Assembly: GCF_000024345.1 (NCBI RefSeq) | Contig: NC_013729.1 | Location: 5,332,001 to 5,396,000, forward strand | Length of the DNA stretch: 64,000 nt | Source of the DNA: Kribbella flavida DSM 17836 | GTDB lineage: Bacteria; Actinomycetota; Actinomycetes; Propionibacteriales; Kribbellaceae | Direction of reading: 5' to 3' | Part shown: positions 20,419 to 28,833 of the stretch, one piece after another | How positions within the stretch are numbered: position 1 is the stretch's first letter | How the letters are laid out: each line of letters opens with the position of its first letter | The notes under the pieces: generated by a model | The model's input: the letters and a program-made list of their open reading frames with translations, nothing else | What the model was told of the DNA's origin: nothing | The model's database searches: none | Program-made: the position numbers and the translations under genes

Positions 20419-21669
20419 TCACCGTCCGGGCGCCGCGACCGGCAGCGCCGCTCGCCGCCGCGCCAGGAACCGCTGCTCGGCGCCGTTGGCGGTGAGCGCG
20501 ACCGCCTCGTCGTACGCCGCGGCTGCCTCGCGGGCGCGCCCCAGCCGCGCGAGCACGTCGGCCCGGGTGGCCGGCAGGTAGGCGTACGACCGTAGGGCCG
20601 GTTCCTTGCCGAGGGCGTCGAGCTCGGCCAGTACCGCGGGGAGGTCGGCGCCGGGGACCAGGCTCTGCGCCGCCGCCCGGTTCAACGCGACGATCGGCGA
20701 CGGCCAGCTGAGCAGCATCGCGTCGTACATCCTGACGACCTGGACCCAGTCGGTCCGCTCCCACGAAGGCGCGGTCACGTGCAGTCCGGCGACCGCGGCC
20801 TGAAGGGCGAACCGGCCGGGAGTCTCGGCTCGGCGGAGTGCGACCGTCGCCCGCTTGACTCCCTCTCCCAGCAGGCGCGCGTCCCAGCGCGACCGGTCCT
20901 GATCGGCCAGCAGCACGAGCTCGCCGTCGTCGCTCAGCCGCGCGTCGCCTCTGGCCTGCGTCATCAGCAGCAGTCCCAGCAGGGCCAGCGGTTCCGGTTC
21001 GGTGGGAATCAGACGGACGAGCATCCGCGCCAGCTCGATCGCCCGTCCGGTCAGGTCCGCGCGGGTCAGCTCCGGTCCGGCGGCGACGTGCCCGGCGGTG
21101 TAGACCAGCTGGACCACGGTCAGGACGACGTCCAGCCGGGCGGCCAGTTCGTCGTCGGCAGGGATCCGGTACGGGATGCCGGCGGTCGCGATCTTCTTCT
21201 TCGCCCGGGTGATGCGCGCCGCGGCGGTCGGCTCGCTGATCAGCAGACCGGCGGCGACCTCCCGGGTGGTGAGCCCGCAGATCAGCCGCAGGGTCAACGC
21301 CACCTGCGAGTCCCGGGCCAGGGCCGGGTGACAACAGGTGAAGACGAGCCGCAGCGGATCCGTCGGCTGGTCTTCGTCGTCCGCGCCGGCCGGCTCCTCG
21401 ATCAGCAACGGCAGCTTGCGCCGCAGGGTGGTCTCCCGGCGCAACCCGTCCAGCGCCAGCCGGCGGGCGACGGTCGTCAACCAGCCCGCGGGGTTGTCCG
21501 GGATGCCGTCCGGCCAGGTCCGCAGCGCCCGCACGAACGCCTCCTGCGCGCAGTCCTCGGCCAGGTCGAGGTCCCGGGTCAGCCGCACCGTCGACGCCAG
21601 CACGACCGACCAGCACTCCCGGTGCGCCCGGCCGACCAGTTCGGCGACCTCCCGCGCGCTCGCTCCCAC
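20419..21669 (-). CDS. ECF42-type RNA polymerase sigma factor with TPR-like C-terminal extension
   Basis: A 416-residue sigma-70 family factor. Region 2 (about residues 10-75, with LAEDCAQEAFVRALRTWP and NPAGWLTTVARRLALDGLR) and region 4 (about 105-165, with LTTREVAAGLLISEPTAAARITRAKKKI) are followed by about 240 residues of helical repeat sequence. The conserved TCCHPAL and PYRIP segments mark the ECF42 group, whose C-terminal extension is needed for activity and whose genes travel with DGPF/YCII proteins. That partner lies just upstream, 76 nt away. The start is GTG with an AAGGTGA site nearby. No anti-sigma gene is present, as expected for the group. Confidence 0.9.
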   Translation of the reverse strand: MGASAREVAELVGRAHRECWSVVLASTVRLTRDLDLAEDCAQEAFVRALRTWPDGIPDNPAGWLTTVARRLALDGLRRETTLRRKLPLLIEEPAGADDEDQPTDPLRLVFTCCHPALARDSQVALTLRLICGLTTREVAAGLLISEPTAAARITRAKKKIATAGIPYRIPADDELAARLDVVLTVVQLVYTAGHVAAGPELTRADLTGRAIELARMLVRLIPTEPEPLALLGLLLMTQARGDARLSDDGELVLLADQDRSRWDARLLGEGVKRATVALRRAETPGRFALQAAVAGLHVTAPSWERTDWVQVVRMYDAMLLSWPSPIVALNRAAAQSLVPGADLPAVLAELDALGKEPALRSYAYLPATRADVLARLGRAREAAAAYDEAVALTANGAEQRFLARRRAALPVAAPGR

Positions 21670-21745
21670 TCGTCACCTTCTCTCCTGTGCCCGACGACGG
21701 CTGGTGGGACCCCACGGACCGCGGCGAGGTCCCACCATCAGCGGA

Positions 21746-22117
21746 TCAGGCCGGCGGTCCGGAGTCCTCGGAGGTGTCCATCACCGGACGGACCTCCACG
21801 TTGCCCGACGGGCAGAGCTTGGCCAGCGCCAGCGCCTGGTCGAGGTCCTTGGCGTCGATCAGGTAGAAGCCGCCGAGCGCCTCCTTGGTCTCGATGAACG
21901 GGCCGTCGGTGACCAGCGGCTCGCCGTCGCCCTGCTTCACCGTGCTCGCGGTGGACGACCGCTCCAGCGCCGCCCCACCGGTGATCTGTGCTCCGGCCGC
22001 GATCACCGCCGCGGAGAACTCGTTGTGCAGGTCCATCTGCCGCTGCCACTCCTCCGGCGTGGTGACCTGGTCGTACCAGTCCTCGGAGTCGTACAGCAGG
22101 AACATGTACTGCGCCAT
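21746..22117 (-). CDS. YCII-related DGPF-domain protein
   Basis: A 123-residue small protein with the YCII/DGPF fold: MAQYMFLLYDSEDW at the start, the VTDGPFIETKEALGGFYLID signature in the middle and NVEVRPVMD at the end. It lies upstream of and in the same direction as the ECF42 sigma gene. In this family such proteins are encoded beside ECF42 factors and may be their targets or modulators. The ATG at 22117 is chosen over upstream starts because the family begins here and GGGAG precedes it. Confidence 0.88.
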   Translation of the reverse strand: MAQYMFLLYDSEDWYDQVTTPEEWQRQMDLHNEFSAAVIAAGAQITGGAALERSSTASTVKQGDGEPLVTDGPFIETKEALGGFYLIDAKDLDQALALAKLCPSGNVEVRPVMDTSEDSGPPA

Positions 22118-22305
22118 CTCTGGCTCCCTCGTCTCGGGTTCTTCTGACATCTTGCTGACGAACGCTCCGGGAGGGAATCGACAACGCAGCACGACAACTT
22201 TGCGTGCCCGTCACGTGACCTGGCGTACACCGACGTTTCGCCGGCTCGCTTAGTGTTGACCGGGTACTCAACAAGTGGCCGGCGGGCCGCGGCAGGGAGG
22301 TACTC

Positions 22306-23769
22306 GTGCAGCACCTGGACGTCCTCGTGGTCGGTGCCGGCCTGTCCGGGATCGGTGCCGCCTACCGGCTGCAGACCCAGAGCCCCGACCGCACGTACGC
22401 CGTACTGGAGGCGCGGGAGGACCTCGGCGGCACGTGGGACCTGTTCCGTTACCCCGGGATCCGGTCGGACTCCGACATGTTCACGCTCGGGTTCCCGTTC
22501 CACCCGTGGAAGGCAGCCAAGGCGATCGCGGACGGGCCGTCGATTCTCGACTACCTGCACGAGACGGCCACCAAGTACGGGATCGACCGGCACATCCGGT
22601 TCAACCGGCGGGTGCTGGCCGCGTCCTGGTCGACCGGCGACGCGCGCTGGACGGTGCAGACCGAGCAGGAGTCGTACACGTGCTCGTTCCTCTACGTCTG
22701 CAGCGGCTACTACGACTACGACAGCGGGTACGTCGTGGACTTCCCCGGCCTGGCGGAGTTCGAGGGCAGGGTCGTGCACCCGCAGCACTGGCCCGAGGAC
22801 CTGGACTACACCGGCCGGCGGGTGGTGGTGATCGGCAGCGGCGCGACCGCCGTCACGCTGGTCCCGGCGATGGCCGACCGGGCCGAGCACGTCACGATGC
22901 TGCAGCGCTCGCCCAGCTACATCGCCTCCCGCCCGGCGCGCGACGCGCTCTCGGACCGGATCCGGGCGGTGCTGCCGGAAGGGCTCGCGCACCGGGTGAT
23001 CCGCGGCAAGAACGTCGCCTTCAGCTCGCTCACGTACGGCGCCTTCCGTCGCTGGCCGGCGCAGGCCGCCTGGTTGCTCAACAAGGCGGTGGCCAGGCAG
23101 CTGCCCGACTCGATCCCGGCCGACCCGCACTTCGTGCCGCGCTACAAGCCGTGGGACCAGCGGCTCTGCCTGGTGCCCGACGCCGATCTCTTCCGCGCCC
23201 TGACCGAGGGCTCGGCCTCGGTCGTCACCGACGAGATCGACACGTTCACCGCCGACGGCATCCGGGTGCGCTCCGGCGATCACCTGCCGGCCGACGTGGT
23301 GGTGACCGCCACCGGCCTCCAGATGGTTGCTCTAGGCAAGATCAAGCTGACGGTGGACGGCCGGCCCGTCGACGTGCACGACACGTTCGTCTACCAGGGC
23401 ATGATGCTTAGCGGCGTGCCCAACCTGGCCTGGTGCATCGGCTACACCAACAACTCGTGGACACTCCGCTCGGACCTCACCTCGCAGTACGTCTGCCGCC
23501 TGCTCAACCACCTCAGCCGCACGCGCACCACCATCTGCGTCCCCCGGATCGACGCAGCGGCGTACGGCGCCCCTGCCCGGCCCGTCGTCGACCTCACCTC
23601 CGGCTACATCCGCCGAGCCGCGCATCTCCTCCCCCGCCAAGGCACCACCGGCCCCTGGCGCCTGCAGCAGAACTACGCCAAGGACCTGCTCAGACTCCGC
23701 CTCGCACCGCTGACCCACCCCGACCTGCACTTCACGAACCCGCCACAGCCGGAACGCCGCACCGCCTGA
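22306..23769 (+). CDS. Flavin-containing Baeyer-Villiger type monooxygenase (EthA-like)
   Basis: A 487-residue NADPH- and FAD-dependent monooxygenase. The FAD Rossmann motif VVGAGLSGIG is near residue 9, the Baeyer-Villiger fingerprint FEGRVVHPQHWP near residue 150, and the NADPH motif VIGSGATAV near 178. Length and the GGTWDLFRYPGIRSDSDM segment match the EthA group of mycobacteria and related actinobacteria, which oxidise ketones and thioamides. The start is GTG, with GGGAGG 5 nt upstream. It stands alone, convergent with the citrate synthase-like gene. The natural substrate is not known. Confidence 0.9.
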   Translation: MQHLDVLVVGAGLSGIGAAYRLQTQSPDRTYAVLEAREDLGGTWDLFRYPGIRSDSDMFTLGFPFHPWKAAKAIADGPSILDYLHETATKYGIDRHIRFNRRVLAASWSTGDARWTVQTEQESYTCSFLYVCSGYYDYDSGYVVDFPGLAEFEGRVVHPQHWPEDLDYTGRRVVVIGSGATAVTLVPAMADRAEHVTMLQRSPSYIASRPARDALSDRIRAVLPEGLAHRVIRGKNVAFSSLTYGAFRRWPAQAAWLLNKAVARQLPDSIPADPHFVPRYKPWDQRLCLVPDADLFRALTEGSASVVTDEIDTFTADGIRVRSGDHLPADVVVTATGLQMVALGKIKLTVDGRPVDVHDTFVYQGMMLSGVPNLAWCIGYTNNSWTLRSDLTSQYVCRLLNHLSRTRTTICVPRIDAAAYGAPARPVVDLTSGYIRRAAHLLPRQGTTGPWRLQQNYAKDLLRLRLAPLTHPDLHFTNPPQPERRTA

Positions 23770-23774
23770 CATCC

Positions 23775-23798
23775 AGGGCGAGTTGATCAACACGTCCT
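23775..23798. terminator. Bidirectional palindromic terminator, TGATCA type
   Basis: AGGGCGAGTTGATCAACACGTCCT forms a hairpin around a perfect GTTGATCAAC core, with two mismatches in the outer stem. It sits between two convergent stops and contains bases of the minus-strand TAG stop at its end. Two related elements occur at 37706 and 46126. Confidence 0.6.
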
Positions 23799-24954
23799 AG
23801 GCAACGGGAACGGCCACGGGCGGCGGCGGACCGACGTACCGGGCCGCCGGGCGGATGATCTTCGCGTCCGCCGCCTGCTCGAGGATGTTCGCCGTCCAGC
23901 CGATCACCCGGCTGACCGCGAACGTCGGCGTGAACAGCGACCGCGGCAGCCCGCACAACTCCATCACCACGCCCGCGTAGAACTCCACGTTCGCGTACAG
24001 GTTCCGCCCCGGCTTCACCTCCGCGAGCACCTCCACCACGCGGCGCTCCACCGTCGTCGCGAACTCGACCAGGTCCCCACCCAAGCCCACCGCCACCCCG
24101 CGCAGCATCTCCGACCGGGGATCCGCCGTCCGGTACACCGCATGACCGAACCCCATGATCCGGTCCCCCGACGCGACCTTCTGCCGGACCCAGGCGTCGA
24201 TCCGGTCCGGCGTCCCGATCTCGTCCAGGCTCGCCAGCGCCCGGTCCGGCGCTCCTCCGTGCAGCGGACCCGAGAACGCCCCCAGCGCGCCCGCCACCGC
24301 CGACACCACGTCGGCCCCCGTCGAAGCGATCACCCGGGCCGTGAACGTCGACGCGTTGAACCCGTGGTCCACCGTCGAGATCAGGTAGTGCTCGATCGCC
24401 CGCACGTGCCCCGCCGTCGGCTCGCGCCCACTCACCAGGTACAACCAGTTGGCCGCCGCCCCCAGGTCGTCCCGCGGCTCCAGCGGTTGCTCGCCCTGCC
24501 GCAGCCGGTGCAGCTCCGCCAGGATCGTCGGCGTCACCGCGCACACCAGCATCGCGTCCGCCTTGCGCCGCGCGCGGTCCGCGTCCCACAACGGCGGCAA
24601 CTGCCGAGCCGCTGCCAGCACCGACAGCGCGGTCCGCAGACCGGCCAACGGGTTGGCCACCGGTCCGGCCGCGGCGACGGCCGGAAGGATCTCGCGTACT
24701 TCGTCCGGCAGCACCCGCAGCGGCGCGACCTCGGCCACGAACCGCTCGCGGTCGTCCGCGTCCGGCAAGCGCCCCTCGATCATCAGGAACCAGACGTCCT
24801 CCAGCGTCTTCGACATCGCCAGTTCGATCGCCGAGTACTGGCGGTAGTGGTAGAAGCCTTCGTCTCCTCGGACGTCGCCCAGCTCGGTCTCCGTCACCAC
24901 GACGTTCCGCAGTCCCGCCGGCACGTCGACAAGGTGATCTCCATTGATTGACAT
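23797..24954 (-). CDS. Citrate synthase/methylcitrate synthase family protein
   Basis: A protein of about 385 residues in the citrate synthase fold, which condenses oxaloacetate with acetyl- or propionyl-CoA. The substrate-binding His in SGPLHGGAPD and the second His in GFGHAVYRTADPRSE are present. The catalytic Asp of the usual N-V-D-F-Y motif is replaced by Glu (NVEFYAGVVMELCGLP), which seems to be a trait of this actinobacterial subgroup. The ATG at 24954 is chosen because the family starts here; a TTG further up has no ribosome site. It is divergent from a second citrate synthase-like gene fused to a DNA-binding domain. Activity on citrate versus methylcitrate cannot be decided by reading. 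Confidence 0.85.
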   Translation of the reverse strand: MSINGDHLVDVPAGLRNVVVTETELGDVRGDEGFYHYRQYSAIELAMSKTLEDVWFLMIEGRLPDADDRERFVAEVAPLRVLPDEVREILPAVAAAGPVANPLAGLRTALSVLAAARQLPPLWDADRARRKADAMLVCAVTPTILAELHRLRQGEQPLEPRDDLGAAANWLYLVSGREPTAGHVRAIEHYLISTVDHGFNASTFTARVIASTGADVVSAVAGALGAFSGPLHGGAPDRALASLDEIGTPDRIDAWVRQKVASGDRIMGFGHAVYRTADPRSEMLRGVAVGLGGDLVEFATTVERRVVEVLAEVKPGRNLYANVEFYAGVVMELCGLPRSLFTPTFAVSRVIGWTANILEQAADAKIIRPAARYVGPPPPVAVPVA

Positions 24955-24976
24955 GGATTCACGGTCGAGCGTCAGT

Positions 24977-25004
24977 ACAGTATTGTCAATGTTGATCAAG
25001 TCAA
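24977..25004 (-). promoter_or_regulatory. Candidate promoter and palindromic operator between the citrate synthase-like pair
   Basis: On the minus strand TTGACT (25004-24999) and TACTGT (24982-24977) are separated by 16 nt and would start RNA shortly before the ATG at 24954. The perfect palindrome TTGATCAA (24992-24999) lies between these boxes, where a bound regulator would block transcription. The HTH domain of the divergent gene is an obvious candidate (inference). Confidence 0.45.
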
Positions 25005-25028
25005 CCTGGATGTCTGCGGGAGCGTGGC

Positions 25029-26324
25029 GTGCCGGAGCCGAGTGACGAGAATTACCTGACGACGGCCGAGGTCGCCGCCCGGTTGAAGGTGAAGCCGGAG
25101 ACCGTCTACGCGTACGTCAGCCGCGGACTGCTGACCAGCGTTCGGGCCCGCGGCAGCCGCGGCAGCCTCTTCGCCGCCACGGACGTCGAACGCCTGGCCA
25201 GCCGCAGCGTCGACCACCCCGGCGCGATCGAACGCATCGAGTCAGCGCTCACCCTGCTGACCGACGACGAGCTCTACTACCGAGGGCACCGCGCCGCGGA
25301 CCTGGCGACCAGTGGCACCGTCGAGTCAGTCGCCCACTTGCTGTGGACCGGTGAGCTGTTGTCGTCCGGGGCACCGAACCGGCCGCGCGGTGGGCTCGGC
25401 CCCTCGGCCTTTCCGGCGCCTCCGCAGGAGGTTGCGCTTGCTCGCGCGGCGATGGCGGTGGCTCCGCCCGGAGCCCGTCTGACGGACCAGCTCCGGATCG
25501 CCGTCGCAGCCCTGGGCGCCGGGGATCCCCTCCGTTTCGACCTCACCCCACAGGCAGTCCAGTCGGCCGCCGCGCGCATCCTCGGTGTTCTCACCGCCGC
25601 CCTGCCTGACTCGACCTCCCCGTCCGGCCTCTCCGGTGCATCCGCCCCTTCCGGCCCTCCCGGCCTGTCCGACCCTGCTGCCCTCTCCGGCTCGTCCGGC
25701 ACGGACGGCTCCTTCGGTGCTCGGCTGTGGCCGAAGCTGGTGCTGCCCGGAGCGGACCGACCACCGTGCCCCGAGCTGCTGGAGGCGGTGATCATCCTGC
25801 TCGCCGACCACGGACTCGCAGTCTCGACCTTGGCCGCCCGGGTCGCCGCCAGCGCCCGCGCCAACCTGTACGCCGTCGTGTCGGCCGGGCTCGGCGCGCT
25901 CGACGGGCAGCTGCACGGCGCCGCGACCACCCTCGCGTACGAGTTCCTGGCCCGCGCGATCGACGACCCGGTCGCCGCGGTGTCCAACCAGCTGCGGTCG
26001 GGGCAGCCGGCCCCCGGGTTCGGCCACAAGGTGTACCAGCGCCGGGACCCGAGGGCCGACGTCCTGCTCGACCTGCTCGGAGATGCTCCGATCACCCGGA
26101 CGGTCCGGGCCCTGGCCGACCAACTGCCCCACTTCCCCAACAGCGACCTCGCCGTCGCGGCGCTCATGCACGCCTACGACTTCCGCCCCGACGCGGGCGA
26201 GGCGATCTTCGCCCTCGCCCGCACCATCGGCTGGACCGCGCACGCGCTCGAGGAGTACGGGCAACCGACGCTGCGCTTCCGCGCTCTCGGCGTCTACACC
26301 GGCCCCGCCGCCATCACCACCTGA
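25029..26324 (+). CDS. Citrate synthase-like protein with N-terminal helix-turn-helix
   Basis: A 431-residue protein. Residues 8-60 form a MerR/excisionase-type helix-turn-helix (YLTTAEVAARLKVKPETVYAYVSRGLL). Residues 75-431 are a citrate synthase fold with DGQLHGAATTLAYEF, GFGHKVYQRRDPRAD and PNSDLAVAAL, so all three catalytic positions (His, His, Asp) are kept. A Ser/Gly/Pro/Ala-rich insertion of about 40 residues lies around residues 195-230. The start is GTG after GGGAG. Divergent placement from a paralogue lacking the HTH is like the citrate synthase-like pair known in Streptomyces. It may act as a metabolite-sensing regulator, as an enzyme, or both; which one is unknown. Confidence 0.87.
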   Translation: MPEPSDENYLTTAEVAARLKVKPETVYAYVSRGLLTSVRARGSRGSLFAATDVERLASRSVDHPGAIERIESALTLLTDDELYYRGHRAADLATSGTVESVAHLLWTGELLSSGAPNRPRGGLGPSAFPAPPQEVALARAAMAVAPPGARLTDQLRIAVAALGAGDPLRFDLTPQAVQSAAARILGVLTAALPDSTSPSGLSGASAPSGPPGLSDPAALSGSSGTDGSFGARLWPKLVLPGADRPPCPELLEAVIILLADHGLAVSTLAARVAASARANLYAVVSAGLGALDGQLHGAATTLAYEFLARAIDDPVAAVSNQLRSGQPAPGFGHKVYQRRDPRADVLLDLLGDAPITRTVRALADQLPHFPNSDLAVAALMHAYDFRPDAGEAIFALARTIGWTAHALEEYGQPTLRFRALGVYTGPAAITT

Positions 26325-26406
26325 CCACTGAGCAGCTCCAGGCGGAATCGACCGTTCGCCTGCGCCTCGGCCGGATGTGGATGCGGAAACGCCGTCCGCC
26401 AGTGCC

Positions 26407-27822
26407 TCAGCGGGTGTGGACGTGGAGCAGCTGGGCGCCACCCGGCGGCAGGCTGACGGGGAACGTGGCGGACCGGTTGGCGGCGTACGCGGTCGAGATC
26501 GGGTGGAACACGTCGACGCCGGTGACCTTGGCCGGGTTGAAGGTGAGCGCACCCCGGGCCGACGTGGAGTGCGAGCGGTTCGCCACCAGCAGCCAGCGGT
26601 CGGTGACCTCGGGATCGCGGGACCGGAACGTGCCGATCACCAGCGGCTGTCCGGTGACCGCAGTGACCAGGTCGGTGGGCACGAACGGACTGGTGCTGTT
26701 CGGCAGCGGCGTCTCGTTGGCGTGCACGACGGTCTCCGACACCAGCGGCTTGAGCTGGCGGCCGACCGGGTGCAGCCAGGTCGTGTTGATCTTCTTCGCC
26801 GCGGCGTACCGGCTGGTGCGGCGACCGTCGACCGTGATCAGCGCGGGCCCGAAACCCTCACCGCGCGCGGCTTCCGGTGTCCAGTAGGTGAAGTACTGGA
26901 TGCCCTTGGCCCCGTAGGCGAGGCTGATGTTGATCTGCCAGAGCATTTCCGCGGCGGTCGGCTCGCGGTGCCCGTGGTAGGCGAGGGTCTGGATGAACAC
27001 CCACGCGGGAACGCCCGCCCGCAGCGCGGCGGCGCGGACGATCGCCCAGTTGTGGAAGTAGTTCGCGTCCTCCCGGCCCTCGGACAGCAGCGGGTACCGG
27101 TCGAACGAGACCAGCGACGGCTTCACCACGTCGACGAACGCGTTGTAGTACGCCGGGTCGTCGGACGGGAACAGGTTGATGTACGGCAGCAGCTGCGGCG
27201 CGAGCTCGCGGGAGATCGCGACCGCCTTCGCCAGCGTGCCGAACCAGCCGGCGCCGGGTTCGTCGTACAGGTTGAAGCCGGCCATCGAGGAGTACGGGCC
27301 GTACGCGTCGCGGGCGCGGGTGTAGAGCTGCCGGGCCTCGGCCGGCGTGACGCTGAGGTTGTCGGCCGGCTGGTCGGAGATCGAGAACCAGCGGGACAGG
27401 TTGCGGATCTGGATGTCGTCGGAGATCAGCATCTTCAGCCCGGCGGTGCGGGCCAGCCCGAGCTGGTGCTGGAAGATGTTGCCGTCGCCGGCGTAGTTGC
27501 CGGAGATGACGAAGTCGAAGCCGGCCTCGGCGATCTCGGTGAACCGCTCGGGCGTGCTGGCGTACGGGTGCGGCGGCCAGAACAGGCCGATCGGGAAGTC
27601 CGGACCGCCGGTCAGCGGCAACGTGTCCGGCGACGGGATCGGCACGTCGGCGAGCCGGGCCGCAGCGTCGTCCGCAGTACCGGTGCGGCCGGCGACGATG
27701 TTCTGGCCGGCGGCGACTGCGCTCGCCTGGCCTGCCGTCACGGCGGAGGCGGCGGCTGCTGCTCCCGCGCCGAGCAGCAGCGCTCGACGGCTCGGTCCGA
27801 GTGTGTGGTGCGGGCTCTGCAT
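26407..27822 (-). CDS. Tat-exported TIM-barrel glycoside hydrolase-like protein
   Basis: A 471-residue protein with a twin-arginine signal peptide (SRRALLLGAGAAAAASA, cleavage near residue 30). The mature region looks like a TIM barrel related to beta-galactosidase/GH42-like hydrolases: FPIGLFWPPHPY near residue 75, GFNLYDEPGAGW near 185 with a candidate acid Glu, SFDRYPLL, and a late YGAKGIQYFTYWTPE strand. A C-terminal beta domain follows. I cannot assign a GH family with confidence. GGAGG precedes the ATG. It lies 50 nt downstream of the RpiR regulator gene and beside the uronate operon, so a role on plant or microbial polysaccharide is likely (inference). Confidence 0.75.
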   Translation of the reverse strand: MQSPHHTLGPSRRALLLGAGAAAAASAVTAGQASAVAAGQNIVAGRTGTADDAAARLADVPIPSPDTLPLTGGPDFPIGLFWPPHPYASTPERFTEIAEAGFDFVISGNYAGDGNIFQHQLGLARTAGLKMLISDDIQIRNLSRWFSISDQPADNLSVTPAEARQLYTRARDAYGPYSSMAGFNLYDEPGAGWFGTLAKAVAISRELAPQLLPYINLFPSDDPAYYNAFVDVVKPSLVSFDRYPLLSEGREDANYFHNWAIVRAAALRAGVPAWVFIQTLAYHGHREPTAAEMLWQINISLAYGAKGIQYFTYWTPEAARGEGFGPALITVDGRRTSRYAAAKKINTTWLHPVGRQLKPLVSETVVHANETPLPNSTSPFVPTDLVTAVTGQPLVIGTFRSRDPEVTDRWLLVANRSHSTSARGALTFNPAKVTGVDVFHPISTAYAANRSATFPVSLPPGGAQLLHVHTR

Positions 27823-27871
27823 GGTTCCTCCAGGGCGGTGGAAGTTGCGACGTCGATCAGGGGTGATCTGG

Positions 27872-28756
27872 TCAGCGGTGCGGGGTCCGGTGGGTGGAGA
27901 CCGCCTCGGCGGTCAGGTCGAAGGACTTGGCGGCGCGCTCGTAGTCGCGCTGGGCGACCCCGAGGTAGAGCGCGTCCAGCACGATCATCTGAGCGTGCCG
28001 CCCGGCCAGACCGCCGGTACGGAAGGTGATGTCGCGCGCGGCGGTGACCAGGACGAGATCGGCCGCCTGCGCCAGCGGCGAGCGCGGGTAGTTGGTGACG
28101 GCAACGGCCGTCGCGCCCTGCTGCCGGGCCCGGCGCAGTGGTTCGAGGACCTCGTTGGTCTCGCCGCTGTGCGAGATGCCGAGCGCGACGTCCCCTGGTC
28201 CGAGCAGGGCGGCGCTGGTCAGCGCGGTGTGCACGTCGCTCCAACTGTTCGCGCCCCGGCCGATTCGGTGCAGCCGCAGCCGGAGGTCCTCGGCGACGGA
28301 CGCGGATCCGCCCACGGCGTACAGGTCGATGCGGCGGGCCTGGGCCACCTCGTGCACGGTCTGCCCGAGCGCCTGGACGTCGAGCTCGGCGACGGTGTCC
28401 TCGAGGGCTCGGGTGTCGGCGCGGAGCAGGGTGCGGAGTACCTCGTCCAGGCTGTCGTCAGGGCTGACTTCGGCTCCGGTCCCGCGTTCCCAGCTGGTGC
28501 TGCTGCGACCGTTCTCCGCCGCGAGGGCGAGCCGGAGCTCGGCGTACCCGGCGAGGCCGAGGGCCAGACAGAAGCGGGTGACGCTCGGCAGCGACGTACC
28601 GCAGCGAGCCGCGAGCTCCCCGATGGTCGACGACGCGACGCCGGCCGGGTCGCGCAGCACCTCCTCGGCCACCAACGCCTGCGCCGGGCTGAGCGCCGGC
28701 AGCAGCCCACGGATCCGCGCTTCCAGGCTGGACGGCGGCGACTCGGCAACACTCAT
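27872..28756 (-). CDS. RpiR/MurR family transcriptional regulator
   Basis: A 294-residue regulator with an N-terminal HTH_6 domain (about residues 10-85, with LSPAQALVAEEVLRDP and CGTSLPSVTRFCLALGLAGY) and a C-terminal SIS sugar-phosphate sensing domain (about 120-260, with IDLYAVGGSASVAEDL and ALGISHSGETNEVLEPLRRA). It is the likely controller of the uronate genes just upstream and downstream. Its ATG lies only 7 nt from a good -10 element, so the mRNA may be leaderless. The promoter shares GTGAA/TTCAC motifs with that of the binding-protein gene at 35992. Confidence 0.92.
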   Translation of the reverse strand: MSVAESPPSSLEARIRGLLPALSPAQALVAEEVLRDPAGVASSTIGELAARCGTSLPSVTRFCLALGLAGYAELRLALAAENGRSSTSWERGTGAEVSPDDSLDEVLRTLLRADTRALEDTVAELDVQALGQTVHEVAQARRIDLYAVGGSASVAEDLRLRLHRIGRGANSWSDVHTALTSAALLGPGDVALGISHSGETNEVLEPLRRARQQGATAVAVTNYPRSPLAQAADLVLVTAARDITFRTGGLAGRHAQMIVLDALYLGVAQRDYERAAKSFDLTAEAVSTHRTPHR

Positions 28757-28763
28757 GTGAATG

Positions 28764-28801
28764 ATTCTCAGAATGCGCGCGGCGAGGTGTCAATAGTTCA
28801 C
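28764..28801 (-). promoter_or_regulatory. Promoter of the RpiR gene with candidate operators
   Basis: On the minus strand TTGACA (28793-28788) and GAGAAT (28769-28764) are 18 nt apart. GTGAAC (28801-28796) lies just upstream of the -35, and an inverse TTCAC (28761-28757) lies between the -10 and the start codon. Similar elements flank the promoter at 36023-36085. Confidence 0.55.
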
Positions 28802-28833
28802 AATCGATGGCCCTGGGTCGTGTCCGGATGTGG

